Positions 25,713 to 34,850 of a DNA stretch of 64,000 bases are shown here, piece after piece (within the stretch, counting starts at the first letter, position 1; each line of letters begins with the position of its first letter). Origin of the DNA: Clostridiales bacterium (lineage in GTDB: Bacteria > Bacillota > Desulfotomaculia > Desulfotomaculales > VENG01); assembly GCA_021736985.1 (NCBI GenBank), contig JAIPEW010000013.1, positions 1 through 64,000 on the forward strand, given 5' to 3'. Below the pieces are notes generated by a model. The model saw only the letters and a list, made by a program, of their open reading frames with translations, searched no databases and was not told the DNA's origin. A program made the position numbers and the translations under genes.

Positions 25713-27005
25713 TTAATGATATCTAATAAAAAAATTAAAAATATAGTTTACTAGATATACCAGTAAAGATAAAGTAATAATAAATATTAAAGCAATAAAA
25801 AAAATAAATATCATTGTTTTTACCAGGTTCAGTGTAGTTATCCAATTTAATTGTGTATATGCATTGATCTTAAATACACTTGCTGAGGGCTGCAGCAAGT
25901 AATATAAAATAACAGTGTAAATTCCTGTAAAAATTGCGTGAAAAATACGTGCTATTAAAAATGGTCCGAATCTTATATCAGTATGTGAAATCATACTGGC
26001 CGATTGGGCTAAAATAGACAGGCCGCTCCAGGCGAGTATTATCCCTACTGCTACCAGCTGCTGCAGTAAGGGTGCGGGAGCCTGGCTGGCCAGTTTTGTG
26101 CCCATGGTCATTTCAAATATTCCGCTTGCTGTTGCCTGTAATATGTCCAGGTTAACTCCAAGCGGGTGCAGTATTTTATAAAAAGATTGGGCTAACATTG
26201 TAATAAAACCCAGGTCAGTAAATAATTTAATTATTACAGCGAATAAAATAATAAAACCGCCAATATTTAATAAGTTAATAAGTGAATTTTTAACTGCATC
26301 GCTTAATATTTTTCCAGGAGGGCGTTGTTCTTTTTTAAGAACAGAAACCAGTTCTTGAAAAGCTTTGCGCGGTATATTCTTTCCTACTGTACAGGGAGAA
26401 GGGTTTTTTATATCGTTTCTGCCGTAAAATCTTAAAAGAAGACCCAGGGTAATGTTGCCCAGGTAGTGTGCACCGGCAATTATAATCCCAAGGGCAGGAT
26501 TATTGAACATTCCTACGGCAACAGCAACAAGCATAAAAAGCGGGCTGGAATTGTTTGTAAACGAAATAAGTCTTTCAGCTTCAATTCTTGTGCACAAATT
26601 ATCGCTGCGCAAACGTGCAGTAACCATGGCACCGATAGGGTACCCGGAGGTAAATCCTATGGCCATCACAAAAGAACCTGCCCCCGGAACATTGAAGACA
26701 GGACGCATTATAGGTTCAAGAAGAATACCCATAAAATTTACAATCCCCAAACTCATAAGTAGTTCAGAAATTATATAGAAAGGTAGCAAAGAAGGAAAAA
26801 CTATGTTCCACCAGACACTTATCCCGTTTGAAGAACCCTCAAATACAATTTTAGGGTGGGTTATCATAACGAAAAAAAATATTATTACACCAATACTGAG
26901 TAAAAATTTGGGGAAGATATCTTTGTGGTGGGTATATATAAGTTTTGTTTTATTTTTAAAAAAAAGGCACAGCAAAATGAGCAACACAATAAATATATAT
27001 TTCAA
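25713..27005 (-). CDS. ylbJ: sporulation integral membrane protein YlbJ family
   Basis: 430 residues, polytopic. Nucleoside-recognition/Gate-type domains are visible in both halves; conserved pieces are WWNIVFPSLLPFYIISELL, the GFTSGYPIGAMVTARL motif and a C-terminal ILAWSGLSILAQSASMI. In Bacillus ylbJ is sigma-E dependent and needed for spore cortex/heat resistance. TTG start with AAAGGAGGAT upstream. The length, motifs and proximity to coaD and yceD-rpmF match the usual YlbJ neighbourhood. Confidence 0.88.
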   Translation of the reverse strand: MKYIFIVLLILLCLFFKNKTKLIYTHHKDIFPKFLLSIGVIIFFFVMITHPKIVFEGSSNGISVWWNIVFPSLLPFYIISELLMSLGIVNFMGILLEPIMRPVFNVPGAGSFVMAIGFTSGYPIGAMVTARLRSDNLCTRIEAERLISFTNNSSPLFMLVAVAVGMFNNPALGIIIAGAHYLGNITLGLLLRFYGRNDIKNPSPCTVGKNIPRKAFQELVSVLKKEQRPPGKILSDAVKNSLINLLNIGGFIILFAVIIKLFTDLGFITMLAQSFYKILHPLGVNLDILQATASGIFEMTMGTKLASQAPAPLLQQLVAVGIILAWSGLSILAQSASMISHTDIRFGPFLIARIFHAIFTGIYTVILYYLLQPSASVFKINAYTQLNWITTLNLVKTMIFIFFIALIFIITLSLLVYLVNYIFNFFIRYH

Positions 27006-27059
27006 TAATATCCTCCTTTCTTCATATTAGAATATATGAACTGAAAAGGGTGCAAAATT

Positions 27060-27090
27060 ACCAGCTTTTGAAGTGCGTTTAAAAGCTGGT
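27060..27090. terminator. palindromic hairpin between ylbJ and the yceD promoter
   Basis: ACCAGCTTTT and AAAAGCTGGT form a ten-base perfect stem. It lies between divergent genes, immediately before the yceD -35 box, so it may insulate or regulate rather than terminate. Confidence 0.5.
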
Positions 27091-27093
27091 TCC

Positions 27094-27122
27094 TTGACAA
27101 GATAAAGCACTGTTTATATAAT
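27094..27122 (+). promoter_or_regulatory. sigma-A-type promoter of yceD-rpmF
   Basis: TTGACA (27094-27099), 17-base spacer, TATAAT (27117-27122): a consensus promoter 27 bases upstream of the yceD start codon. Confidence 0.92.
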
Positions 27123-27148
27123 GAAATTTGTTGTACAGGAGGGTTAGT

Positions 27149-27664
27149 ATGCTTAAGTTGGATATTAAAAAGCTGAAAGAGGAAAAGGGTGGGCAAGAGC
27201 ATTTCGATATAAATTCTTATTTGCCTGACTTTGTAGAAGGTGATTACAAAATAACTTTTGCCGGGCCTGCAGGCTTGTCTATAGATATGACTAACAGCAA
27301 TGCAGGTATATTAATGACTGGTAAAGTAACGGTAAAAGTTTATTTGAACTGCGACAGGTGTTTGGCGCCTTTTGAATACCAGGTTAATACTAAATTATTT
27401 GAAACTTATTATGATGAGGAGAATGCTGTTTCTAGGGCGCAAAAAGAAGCAGAAGAATTTATACCTTTTTCTGGTGATGAAATCGATATACAGCCTGAAG
27501 TAATCGAAGCTATCATACTAGCAATGCCAGTAAAAGCTTTATGTAAGGAAGATTGTAAAGGACTTTGTCCTTTATGCGGTACTAACCTGAATTATGAAAC
27601 GTGTGATTGTCAACAGGAGAAAATAGATCCCAGGCTGTCTAAATTAAAAGAATTGCTTAAGTAA
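27149..27664 (+). CDS. yceD: DUF177 protein YceD (23S rRNA accumulation protein)
   Basis: 171 residues with the DUF177 core: VKVYLNCDRCLAPFEYQV, an acidic middle, and a C-terminal zinc-like motif CKEDCKGLCPLCGTNLNYETCDC. The family is nearly always encoded next to rpmF and is linked to 23S rRNA/50S maturation. ATG at 27149 follows AGGAGGG. Co-transcribed with rpmF. Confidence 0.93.
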   Translation: MLKLDIKKLKEEKGGQEHFDINSYLPDFVEGDYKITFAGPAGLSIDMTNSNAGILMTGKVTVKVYLNCDRCLAPFEYQVNTKLFETYYDEENAVSRAQKEAEEFIPFSGDEIDIQPEVIEAIILAMPVKALCKEDCKGLCPLCGTNLNYETCDCQQEKIDPRLSKLKELLK

Positions 27665-27692
27665 CTTTATTTTATTAAAGGGGGTAAAATAA

Positions 27693-27866
27693 ATGGGAGT
27701 ACCCAAGAGTAAAAGATCGAAAAAACGCAACCGCCAGCGCAGGGCTAACCAGAAAATAAACGCACCAAAATTAATAAGTTGTCCACAGTGCCATGCTTTG
27801 ATCGTGCCGCACAGGGTTTGCCCTGAATGTGGTTACTACAATGGGAAAGAAGTAGTAGCCAAGTAA
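27693..27866 (+). CDS. rpmF: 50S ribosomal protein L32
   Basis: 57 residues: MGVPKSKRSKKRNRQRRA at the N-terminus and a zinc ribbon made of CPQC and CPEC, the classic four-Cys L32. Shine-Dalgarno AAAGGGGG. It lies between yceD and the fatty-acid operon, an arrangement conserved across bacteria. Confidence 0.97.
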   Translation: MGVPKSKRSKKRNRQRRANQKINAPKLISCPQCHALIVPHRVCPECGYYNGKEVVAK

Positions 27867-27869
27867 AAA

Positions 27870-27903
27870 AAATAAGTTCCAAATTGGAACTTATTTTTTT
27901 TTA
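27870..27903 (+). terminator. terminator of yceD-rpmF
   Basis: AATAAGTTCC and GGAACTTATT pair around AAATT and are followed by a long T run, ending just before the fapR promoter. Confidence 0.9.
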
Positions 27904-27932
27904 TTGCCTTTTTGGTAGATTTGCTTTATACT
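27904..27932 (+). promoter_or_regulatory. promoter of the fapR-plsX-fab operon
   Basis: TTGCCT (27904-27909), 17-base spacer and TATACT (27927-27932). The FapR operator begins six bases after the -10, where transcription should start. Confidence 0.85.
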
Positions 27933-27937
27933 ACCAT

Positions 27938-27954
27938 TTAGCACCTGGTACTAA
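27938..27954 (+). promoter_or_regulatory. FapR operator
   Basis: TTAGCACCTGGTACTAA is a 17-base near-perfect palindrome very close to the FapR consensus (TTAGTACCTxxTACTAA-like). It covers the likely start point of the operon transcript, the standard arrangement for autorepression by FapR, which malonyl-CoA relieves. Confidence 0.92.
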
Positions 27955-27969
27955 AAAAGGAGAGTAGTT

Positions 27970-28545
27970 TTGAAAAAGGGATTATCAAAAGTGACCAGAC
28001 AAAGACTTTTACAAAAGTATATTTCAGGTAACCCTTTTTTAACTGACGAGGACCTGTCACATGCGCTGGAAGTTAGTATACAGACAGTTCGCCTGGATCG
28101 CACAGAGTTAAAGATTCCTGAAATGCGGAAAAGAATTGACCAGGTAGCTCACAAGGTATACGGGCGCTTGCGTTCCCTGGAAAGGGAAGAATTAGTAGGA
28201 GAATTGGTAGATTTAGAAATAAACAAATATGGCGTGTCTATTCTTAATATAACTGAAGAAATGACTTTAAAGAAAACTCGGATTGCCAGGGGACACCATA
28301 TTTTTGCCCAGGCCAATTCACTTGCTGTTGCTCTTGTGGATACCGAGGTTGCCTTAACTGGTACTGCTAAAATTAGTTATAAACGTCCTGTTTATAAAGA
28401 TGAAAAAGTAGTAGCAAAAGCGATTATTACAAGGAAAAAAGGGAATAAATACATGGTAAGAGTTTCCTCTAAAGTAGAAGAGGAATTGGTTTTTACTGGA
28501 AAATACTTAGTTTTTGCTATTACAGAGGAGGTACAGCATCATTGA
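27970..28545 (+). CDS. fapR: transcription factor FapR, regulator of fatty acid and phospholipid synthesis
   Basis: 191 residues. N-terminal DeoR-like helix-turn-helix (about 5-55: RQRLLQKYI...LTDEDLSHALEVSIQTVRLDR) and a C-terminal hot-dog fold effector domain that binds malonyl-CoA (RGHHIFAQANSLAVAL). TTG start after AAGGAGAG. First gene of the lipid operon and autoregulated through the adjacent operator; it overlaps plsX by four bases. Confidence 0.96.
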   Translation: MKKGLSKVTRQRLLQKYISGNPFLTDEDLSHALEVSIQTVRLDRTELKIPEMRKRIDQVAHKVYGRLRSLEREELVGELVDLEINKYGVSILNITEEMTLKKTRIARGHHIFAQANSLAVALVDTEVALTGTAKISYKRPVYKDEKVVAKAIITRKKGNKYMVRVSSKVEEELVFTGKYLVFAITEEVQHH

Positions 28546-29558
28546 AAATAGCTGTAGATGCTATGGGAGGAGATTTTGCTCCTGGTGAAATTGTCCAGGG
28601 TTCAGTTAAAGCTAGCCGCGACTATGGAATAGATGTAGTGCTGGTAGGTGATAAGGCCCGGGTTAAAAAAGAGCTTCGCAATCAAGCAGCTGAGAAGGAA
28701 CTGTCCGTAGTTAATGCATCTGAAACTATTGGAATGAACGAATCTCCGGTAGAGGCGGTAAGGCAAAAGCGTGATTCTTCTATAGTAAAGTGTACTGAAC
28801 TGGTAAAAGAAGGTACAGCTCAAGCAGTTGTTTCTGCCGGCAGTACCGGTGCAGTAATGACAGCATCACTGCTTACATGGGGCAGGATTAAAAATATAGG
28901 AAGACCTTCTATAGCAACTATCTTACCTAATCGTAAAGGTTCTACTTTGCTCCTGGATGCAGGGGCTAATACAGATTGCAGGCCCAAACATTTATTGCAA
29001 TTCAGTATTATGGGTTCACTTTATGCTAATCTGATGATGGGTAAAGAAACCCCGAGGATAGGGCTTTTAAGTATTGGTGAAGAGGTGACCAAGGGTAATG
29101 AATTGACCCTGTCGGCATATTCACTTATAGAAGGTTCAGGATTAAATTTTGCAGGTAATATTGAAGGAAGAGATATATTTTCTGGTAATGTAGATGTAAT
29201 TATCTGCGATGGGTTTGTAGGTAATGTTGTATTGAAAACCGGTGAAGGGATGGCTAAAAATTTGTTTGGTTTATTGCGGGAAGAGATTCAAAAAAATTTT
29301 ATTGCCCGAATAGGAGCATTAATGACACTCCCTGTTTTAAAAAACTTGAAAAGTAAAATGGATTATGCAGAGTATGGTGGAGCACCTCTCCTCGGTGTTA
29401 ATGGAATCACTATTATAGCTCATGGCAGTTCAAATTCTATGGCTGTTAAAAATGCTATAAAAATGGCACGTGATCTGGCTGAAAATGATATTGTAAATGC
29501 TATTAAAAAAGGTGCCAGCGAAGTTCCCGGCAGGCAGGTGAATAATATAAATGCGTGA
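28542..29558 (+). CDS. plsX: phosphate acyltransferase PlsX
   Basis: Makes acyl-phosphate from acyl-ACP to feed phosphatidic acid synthesis. Signatures are IAVDAMGGDFAP at the N-terminus, VSAGSTGAVM, LLDAGANTDC and the C-terminal GGAPLLGVNGITIIAHG. 338 residues. TTG start overlapping the fapR stop codon. Peripheral membrane enzyme. Confidence 0.97.
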   Translation: MKIAVDAMGGDFAPGEIVQGSVKASRDYGIDVVLVGDKARVKKELRNQAAEKELSVVNASETIGMNESPVEAVRQKRDSSIVKCTELVKEGTAQAVVSAGSTGAVMTASLLTWGRIKNIGRPSIATILPNRKGSTLLLDAGANTDCRPKHLLQFSIMGSLYANLMMGKETPRIGLLSIGEEVTKGNELTLSAYSLIEGSGLNFAGNIEGRDIFSGNVDVIICDGFVGNVVLKTGEGMAKNLFGLLREEIQKNFIARIGALMTLPVLKNLKSKMDYAEYGGAPLLGVNGITIIAHGSSNSMAVKNAIKMARDLAENDIVNAIKKGASEVPGRQVNNINA

Positions 29559-30546
29559 TTATATTTGTAGAGCGGGAATTACCGGCCTGAGTACTTCAAT
29601 ACCCGAAAAGGTACTTACTAATTATGACCTGGAAAAAATGGTAGAAACATCTGATGATTGGATAAATGCTCGTACCGGGATAAAAGAAAGAAGAATAGTT
29701 GAAAATGATAAAACTACCTGTGACCTTGCATGTGAGGCAGGTCAGAATGCGTTGGAGAATGCCGGAATAGGTCCTGAAGAGTTAGATCTCGTTATAGTGG
29801 CTACAAACACGCCTGATATGATTTTTCCGGCGACGGCTTGCCTGGTTCAAGACAGGATAGGTGCTGTTAACGCTGGGGCATTTGATTTGCTTGCAGGATG
29901 TACCGGTTTTATTTATGGTCTTACAGTCGGGCAGCAGTATGTAGCTGCTGGTGCTTATGATAAAGTACTAGTTATTGGTGCTGAGACTCTTTCTAAAATA
30001 ATTAATTGGAAAGATCGCAATACTTGTGTTCTTTTTGGCGACGGTGCAGGTGCTGCTGTAGTGCAACAAGTGCCCCGGGAATATGGTATCATTTCTTCTG
30101 TACTAGGCTCGGATGGTAGCGGGGGGAAATTGTTGAAGTTGCCGGCAGGGGGATCTAAGCTTCCGGCATCAGAAGAGACTGTACGGCAGGGATTGCATTA
30201 TGTAGATATGAGTGGTAGAGAAGTTTTTAAATTTGCTGTTCGTGCCATGGGTGAAGGAACGAGGAAAGCGTTATCAAAGGCAGGAATGGGATCTGAAGAT
30301 CTGGATCTTCTTATTCCTCACCAGGCAAACATTAGAATTATTGATACTGCGGCTAAAAAAGCAGGTATTGATATGGATAGGGTTCTAGTTAATGTAGACA
30401 GGTTTGGTAATACATCTACTGCTTCTGTGCCTATAGCTTTGTGTGAAGCAGTGGAACAGGGAAAAATAAAAAGAGGCGACAATATTGTAATGGTAGGTTT
30501 TGGGGCCGGCTTGACATGGGCCAGCCTGCTTATGACTTGGTATTGA
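29551..30546 (+). CDS. fabH: beta-ketoacyl-ACP synthase III
   Basis: Initiates fatty-acid chains by condensing acyl-CoA with malonyl-ACP. Nucleophile Cys117 in LLAGCTGFIYGL, the PHQAN motif with catalytic His, and a C-terminal Asn/Gly loop (GNTSTASVPIAL) are all present. 331 residues, typical. Starts inside the end of plsX. Confidence 0.97.
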   Translation: MRDYICRAGITGLSTSIPEKVLTNYDLEKMVETSDDWINARTGIKERRIVENDKTTCDLACEAGQNALENAGIGPEELDLVIVATNTPDMIFPATACLVQDRIGAVNAGAFDLLAGCTGFIYGLTVGQQYVAAGAYDKVLVIGAETLSKIINWKDRNTCVLFGDGAGAAVVQQVPREYGIISSVLGSDGSGGKLLKLPAGGSKLPASEETVRQGLHYVDMSGREVFKFAVRAMGEGTRKALSKAGMGSEDLDLLIPHQANIRIIDTAAKKAGIDMDRVLVNVDRFGNTSTASVPIALCEAVEQGKIKRGDNIVMVGFGAGLTWASLLMTWY

Positions 30547-30563
30547 TCAGAAGGAAGGGAGGC

Positions 30564-31520
30564 GTGAATATTTATACCAGGGTATGTGATGCATTAAATA
30601 TTAAGTATCCCGTAATTCAAGGTGGTATGGCCTGGGTATCTACTGCTTCTCTAGCTGCAGCAGTTAGTGAAGGAGGCGGCCTGGGGATTATAGGAGCCGG
30701 GCAGGCGCCGCCTGATTGGGTAAGAGAACAAATAAGAAAAGCTAAAGAGTCAACTTCTAGACCTTTTGGCGTAAACATAATGATGATGTCTCCGTACGTT
30801 GATGATATAATGCAGCTGCTAATTGAAGAAAAGGTTGACGTTGCAACTACAGGTGCTGGAAATCCAGGTAAATACGTAAAAGACTTGCAGGATAGCGGTT
30901 GTAAGGTTATTCCTGTTGTAGCATCTGTAGCCCTTGCACGCCGCTTGGAGCGCAGTAATGTTGATGCTTTTATAGCAGAAGGAAGGGAAGCAGGCGGTCA
31001 TGTTGGAGAATTAGGTACTTTGCCGTTAGTACCACAGATTGTTAATGCAGTTAATGTGCCTGTTATTGCAGCAGGCGGTATATTTAACGGCAAGGGGGTA
31101 GCTGCAGCGTTTGCTTTAGGAGCAGAAGGAGTACAGATGGGTACCAGGTTTATGTCAGCAGAGGAATGTGAAGTTCATTCGAATATAAAACAGTTTTTAA
31201 TAAAATCCCGGGACAGGGATACTGTTGTAACAGGTAATTCTACCGGACATCCTGTTAGAGTGTTAAAAAACAAGTTAAGTAAACAGTTCGAAGAACTGGA
31301 GAAAAATTGTTTTTCCCCGGAAAAATTTGAAGAATTGGGAGTAGGAGCATTGCGAAAAGCCATGGTAGATGGTGATGTAGATTATGGTTCAGTAATGGCC
31401 GGACAGGTGTCTGCCATGGTAAAGGAAGTTGAACCGGCAAGCCAGATTATTCAACAAATAATAGAGGAAACTCAACAAGTTATAATACAGCTTGGAGACG
31501 GGATGGTGAAGAAGGTTTGA
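30564..31520 (+). CDS. fabK: enoyl-ACP reductase FabK (FMN-dependent)
   Basis: Flavin-dependent enoyl-ACP reductase of the 2-nitropropane-dioxygenase-like family, 318 residues. The FMN-binding barrel shows PVIQGGMAWVS near the N-terminus, the catalytic-region EAGGHVGELGTLPLVP and AAGGIFNGKGVAAAFALGAEGVQMGTRF. No FabI is visible, so this should be the final reductase of the elongation cycle, and it would make the cell insensitive to triclosan-type FabI inhibitors. GTG at 30564 is chosen with GGAAGGGAGG upstream. Confidence 0.94.
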   Translation: MNIYTRVCDALNIKYPVIQGGMAWVSTASLAAAVSEGGGLGIIGAGQAPPDWVREQIRKAKESTSRPFGVNIMMMSPYVDDIMQLLIEEKVDVATTGAGNPGKYVKDLQDSGCKVIPVVASVALARRLERSNVDAFIAEGREAGGHVGELGTLPLVPQIVNAVNVPVIAAGGIFNGKGVAAAFALGAEGVQMGTRFMSAEECEVHSNIKQFLIKSRDRDTVVTGNSTGHPVRVLKNKLSKQFEELEKNCFSPEKFEELGVGALRKAMVDGDVDYGSVMAGQVSAMVKEVEPASQIIQQIIEETQQVIIQLGDGMVKKV

Positions 31521-32455
31521 AAACTGCATTCTTATTTCCGGGGCAGGGGTCGCAGTATGTCGGCATGGGTAAAACCCTTTATGAGAATTATGAACAGGCC
31601 AGGAAGATATTCGATGAAGCGAACTCGTGCCTCAGTATAGATTTAATATCCTTATGTTTTGAGGGCCCGGAAGAAGAATTAGCAAAAACAGTAAATTCTC
31701 AACCTGCTATACTTACAACCAGTTTAGCTTACATGGAAGTATTAAAAGAAAACGGTATAATGCCACATGGAGCTGCAGGACATAGCTTAGGGGAGTATTC
31801 AGCACTGGTAAGTGCAGGAAGTATTTCTTTTAAAGATGCTGTAAGTCTTGTACGCAAAAGAGGCGAATTTATGCAGAATGCTGTTCCCCTGGGAAAGGGT
31901 GGTATGGCTGCTGTCATGGGATTGAAAGCTGAAACCATACAAAAAGTGTGCCAGCAGGCTTCATCCCGGGGAGTAGTAGAAGCTGTGAATCTAAATTGCT
32001 CCGGGCAGGTAGTGATTGCCGGTGAATATGATGCACTTGAAGAAGCCTGCCGGCTGGCAGGTGAAAAAGGGGCAAAACGCTGTGTTAGCCTGCCTGTAAG
32101 TGCACCGTTTCATAGCAGCTTGATGCAGCCTGCTGCTGAGAAGCTTGCTGCTGAATTAGAAAAAACAGATATACATGATCCTAAATTACCGGTAGTAAGT
32201 AATGTTAATGCTGATTACCTTGTTTCTGCCGGAGAAGTACGAAAAGCTCTTAAAGACCAGGTTTGCAGTCCTGTGCGCTGGCAAGAGTCAGTAGAGAAAA
32301 TGATAGAAGATGATTATAATGTTTTTCTGGAAGTCGGCCCGGGCAAAGTTTTAACAGGGCTGAATCGCAAGATAAACCGCAAGTTAACTGTACTGAATAT
32401 GGAAATAGAAAGCTGTATGGAAAAAGTGCTTGCACGGGTTAAGGAGGTATTTTAA
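31517..32455 (+). CDS. fabD: malonyl-CoA:ACP transacylase
   Basis: Loads malonyl groups onto ACP. GQGSQ motif at 10-14 (FPGQGSQYVGMG), nucleophile Ser90 in GHSLGEYSAL, and PVSAPFHSSLM with catalytic His. 312 residues. TTG start overlapping the fabK stop. Confidence 0.97.
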   Translation: MKTAFLFPGQGSQYVGMGKTLYENYEQARKIFDEANSCLSIDLISLCFEGPEEELAKTVNSQPAILTTSLAYMEVLKENGIMPHGAAGHSLGEYSALVSAGSISFKDAVSLVRKRGEFMQNAVPLGKGGMAAVMGLKAETIQKVCQQASSRGVVEAVNLNCSGQVVIAGEYDALEEACRLAGEKGAKRCVSLPVSAPFHSSLMQPAAEKLAAELEKTDIHDPKLPVVSNVNADYLVSAGEVRKALKDQVCSPVRWQESVEKMIEDDYNVFLEVGPGKVLTGLNRKINRKLTVLNMEIESCMEKVLARVKEVF

Positions 32456-32456
32456 A

Positions 32457-33200
32457 ATGTTACTGGAAAATAAAGTTGCCGTAGTAACTGGTTCATCCAG
32501 GGGGATTGGGCGAGCGATAGCATTAGAGTTAGCTGGTGCTGGTGCTGATGTAGCAATTAATTGTACTTCTAAAACCTGTGAAGCAGAAAATGTTAAACAA
32601 GAAATTGAAGACATGGGCAGGCGTGCTGCAGTTATCCAGGGAGATATCTCTGATCCCGAGTTTGTAAACAGTATGGTGAAAAAAGTTAATAATGAACTGG
32701 GTAAGGCTAGTATTCTGGTGAATAATGCCGGGATAAACCGGGATAATTTGCTAATGCGTATGAAAGACGAAGAATGGGATGATGTGCTGAGGGTAAACCT
32801 TAAAGGAGCTTTTTTATGTGCCAGGGCTTTTTCCAGGGATATGTTAAAATCTCGTTCTGGACGTATCATTAATGTCTCCTCGGTAGTTGGCCTAACAGGT
32901 AACCCCGGCCAGGCTAATTATTGTTCAGCAAAGGCAGGACTTATTGGTATGAGCAAGTCTATTGCCAGGGAACTGGGATCTAGAAATATTACTGTAAATT
33001 GTGTGGCTCCTGGATTCATTTCTACTGACATGACCCAGGATTTGCCTGAAGATAAAAAAGACGAAATGATGAAGCAGATACCGCTAAGTCAATTAGGTAC
33101 GCCTGGTGATGTAGCATCCCTGGTTGCATTTCTGGCCAGTGATGCAGCAAGATATATAAGTGGGCAGGTTATAGCCGTGGATGGCGGAATGACTATGTAA
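32457..33200 (+). CDS. fabG: 3-oxoacyl-ACP reductase
   Basis: Short-chain dehydrogenase that reduces ketoacyl-ACP with NADPH. Cofactor loop GSSRGIGRAIA, NNAG motif (LVNNAGINRDN), catalytic Ser-Tyr-Lys set ending YCSAK, and the C-terminal SGQVIAVDGGMTM. ATG at 32457 with AAGGAGGT upstream; 247 residues. Confidence 0.97.
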   Translation: MLLENKVAVVTGSSRGIGRAIALELAGAGADVAINCTSKTCEAENVKQEIEDMGRRAAVIQGDISDPEFVNSMVKKVNNELGKASILVNNAGINRDNLLMRMKDEEWDDVLRVNLKGAFLCARAFSRDMLKSRSGRIINVSSVVGLTGNPGQANYCSAKAGLIGMSKSIARELGSRNITVNCVAPGFISTDMTQDLPEDKKDEMMKQIPLSQLGTPGDVASLVAFLASDAARYISGQVIAVDGGMTM

Positions 33201-33242
33201 CCAATTAAGACTATCTAGTAAAATTTTTTAGGGAGGTCTATT

Positions 33243-33473
33243 ATGAGTGAGTTTGAGCGTGTTAAAGAATTAATTGCTGACCAGTTGGGAGTAGAAGATG
33301 CCGAGATTAACATGGAATCTTCTTTTGTAGATGATCTTGGTGCAGATTCTCTGGATATTGTAGAATTAGTAATGGCTTTAGAAGAAGAATTTAGTTTGCA
33401 GATTCCTGATGAAGATGCAGAGAAAATACGCACCGTAGGTGAAGCAGTTCAGTATATAAAAAATAATAAGTAA
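33243..33473 (+). CDS. acpP: acyl carrier protein
   Basis: 76-residue acidic protein with the phosphopantetheine attachment motif GADSLDIVE (Ser36). Shine-Dalgarno GGGAGG. Carries acyl intermediates of the FAS II system encoded around it. Confidence 0.98.
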   Translation: MSEFERVKELIADQLGVEDAEINMESSFVDDLGADSLDIVELVMALEEEFSLQIPDEDAEKIRTVGEAVQYIKNNK

Positions 33474-33513
33474 TATTTTCTGTATTATCATAATAGTTGG
33501 TATAAACGGGACA

Positions 33514-33550
33514 GGTGATACCTTATTATTAGAAGGGTATCACCTTTAAA
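33514..33550 (+). terminator. hairpin between acpP and fabF
   Basis: GGTGATACC (33514-33522) and GGTATCACC (33536-33544) form a nine-base stem followed by TTT and an A-run. The weak T-tract suggests partial termination or mRNA processing, giving acpP excess over fabF. Confidence 0.65.
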
Positions 33551-33591
33551 AAAAACTAATCTAATAAGATCTTAAAAAACGGAGTGAGATA

Positions 33592-34833
33592 ATGCTTAAT
33601 CGGGTTGTTATTACCGGTTTAGGTGTAGTTTCCCCTGCAGGTACAGGATTAGAGAATTTCTGGTCAAATCTTCTTTCCGGGGTATCCGGGGTTGGACCGA
33701 TTACCAGGTTTGACGCAGCGGACTTTAATACCCGTATTGCAGCTGAAGTAGGAGATTTTAATGCTGCAGATTTCCTGGATCGCAAGGCAGCGAAACGCAT
33801 GGACCGGTTTACGCAGTTTGCACTGGCATCTACACAAATGGCCTTTGATGATGCAAAATTTGAATTAGACAAAATTAATACAGACCGTACGGCAGTAATA
33901 ATGGGGTCGGGAATTGGCGGCCTGGAGACATTGGAGCACCAAAAAGAGAGGTTGCTAGAGCGCGGGCCATCAAGGGTAAGCCCTTTTTTTATACCGATGA
34001 TGATTTCTAATATGGCATCGGCCCAGATTGCTATAAATTACGGTCTTCATGGTGCCAACTATACAACCACAAGTGCCTGTGCATCGGCAAATAATGCGAT
34101 AGGAGATTCTTTTAAGTTGCTTCAAAGGGGACAGGCTGATATAGCTATTACAGGAGGATCTGAGGCACCAATAACTCCACTTGCTGTTGGTGGATTTTGT
34201 GCTATGAAAGCTATATCTGCTCGTAACGACGAGCCGGAGCTGGCCAGTCGACCTTTTGATAAAGATCGTGATGGTTTTGTTATGGGAGAAGGAGCAGGAG
34301 TTCTGGTACTAGAAACACTTGATCATGCTCTTGAACGTGGGGCAAAAATATACGCAGAGATCTGTGGATACGGAAATACCTGCGATGCGTACCATATTTC
34401 AGCGCCGGATCCTGAGGGCAGTGGTGCGGCTAGGGCCATGGAGGATGTACTTGAGGATGCAGGTGTTTCTGCAGAAGAAGTGGATTATATTAATGCCCAC
34501 GGCACATCCACAGTTATGAATGATGAGTTGGAAACCACGGCAATTCACAAGGTTTTCAAGGAGCATGCTTATAATATGCCTGTCAGCTCTACCAAGTCTA
34601 TGACAGGACATCTCCTGGGAGCTGCAGGGGCGATAGAAGGAATAGCGTGTGCAATGGCTATCGACAGGGGAAAAGTTCCACCTACAGTAAATTTAATAGA
34701 AAATGATCCCCAGTGTGACCTGGATTATGTCCCAAATACCTGCAGGGAGCTTTCTGTCAACGTGGCTTTATCAAATGCTTTTGGTTTTGGAGGACATAAT
34801 GTCTCGCTGTTATTTAAAAAATTTGATTCTTAG
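33592..34833 (+). CDS. fabF: beta-ketoacyl-ACP synthase II
   Basis: Elongating condensing enzyme, 413 residues. Nucleophile Cys163 in TTTSACASAN, catalytic His in NAHGTSTVMND and in KSMTGHLLGAAG. RBS GGAGTGAGATA. Continues the lipid cluster and is followed closely by rnc. Confidence 0.97.
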   Translation: MLNRVVITGLGVVSPAGTGLENFWSNLLSGVSGVGPITRFDAADFNTRIAAEVGDFNAADFLDRKAAKRMDRFTQFALASTQMAFDDAKFELDKINTDRTAVIMGSGIGGLETLEHQKERLLERGPSRVSPFFIPMMISNMASAQIAINYGLHGANYTTTSACASANNAIGDSFKLLQRGQADIAITGGSEAPITPLAVGGFCAMKAISARNDEPELASRPFDKDRDGFVMGEGAGVLVLETLDHALERGAKIYAEICGYGNTCDAYHISAPDPEGSGAARAMEDVLEDAGVSAEEVDYINAHGTSTVMNDELETTAIHKVFKEHAYNMPVSSTKSMTGHLLGAAGAIEGIACAMAIDRGKVPPTVNLIENDPQCDLDYVPNTCRELSVNVALSNAFGFGGHNVSLLFKKFDS

Positions 34834-34850
34834 TATATAAGGTGAAAAAA

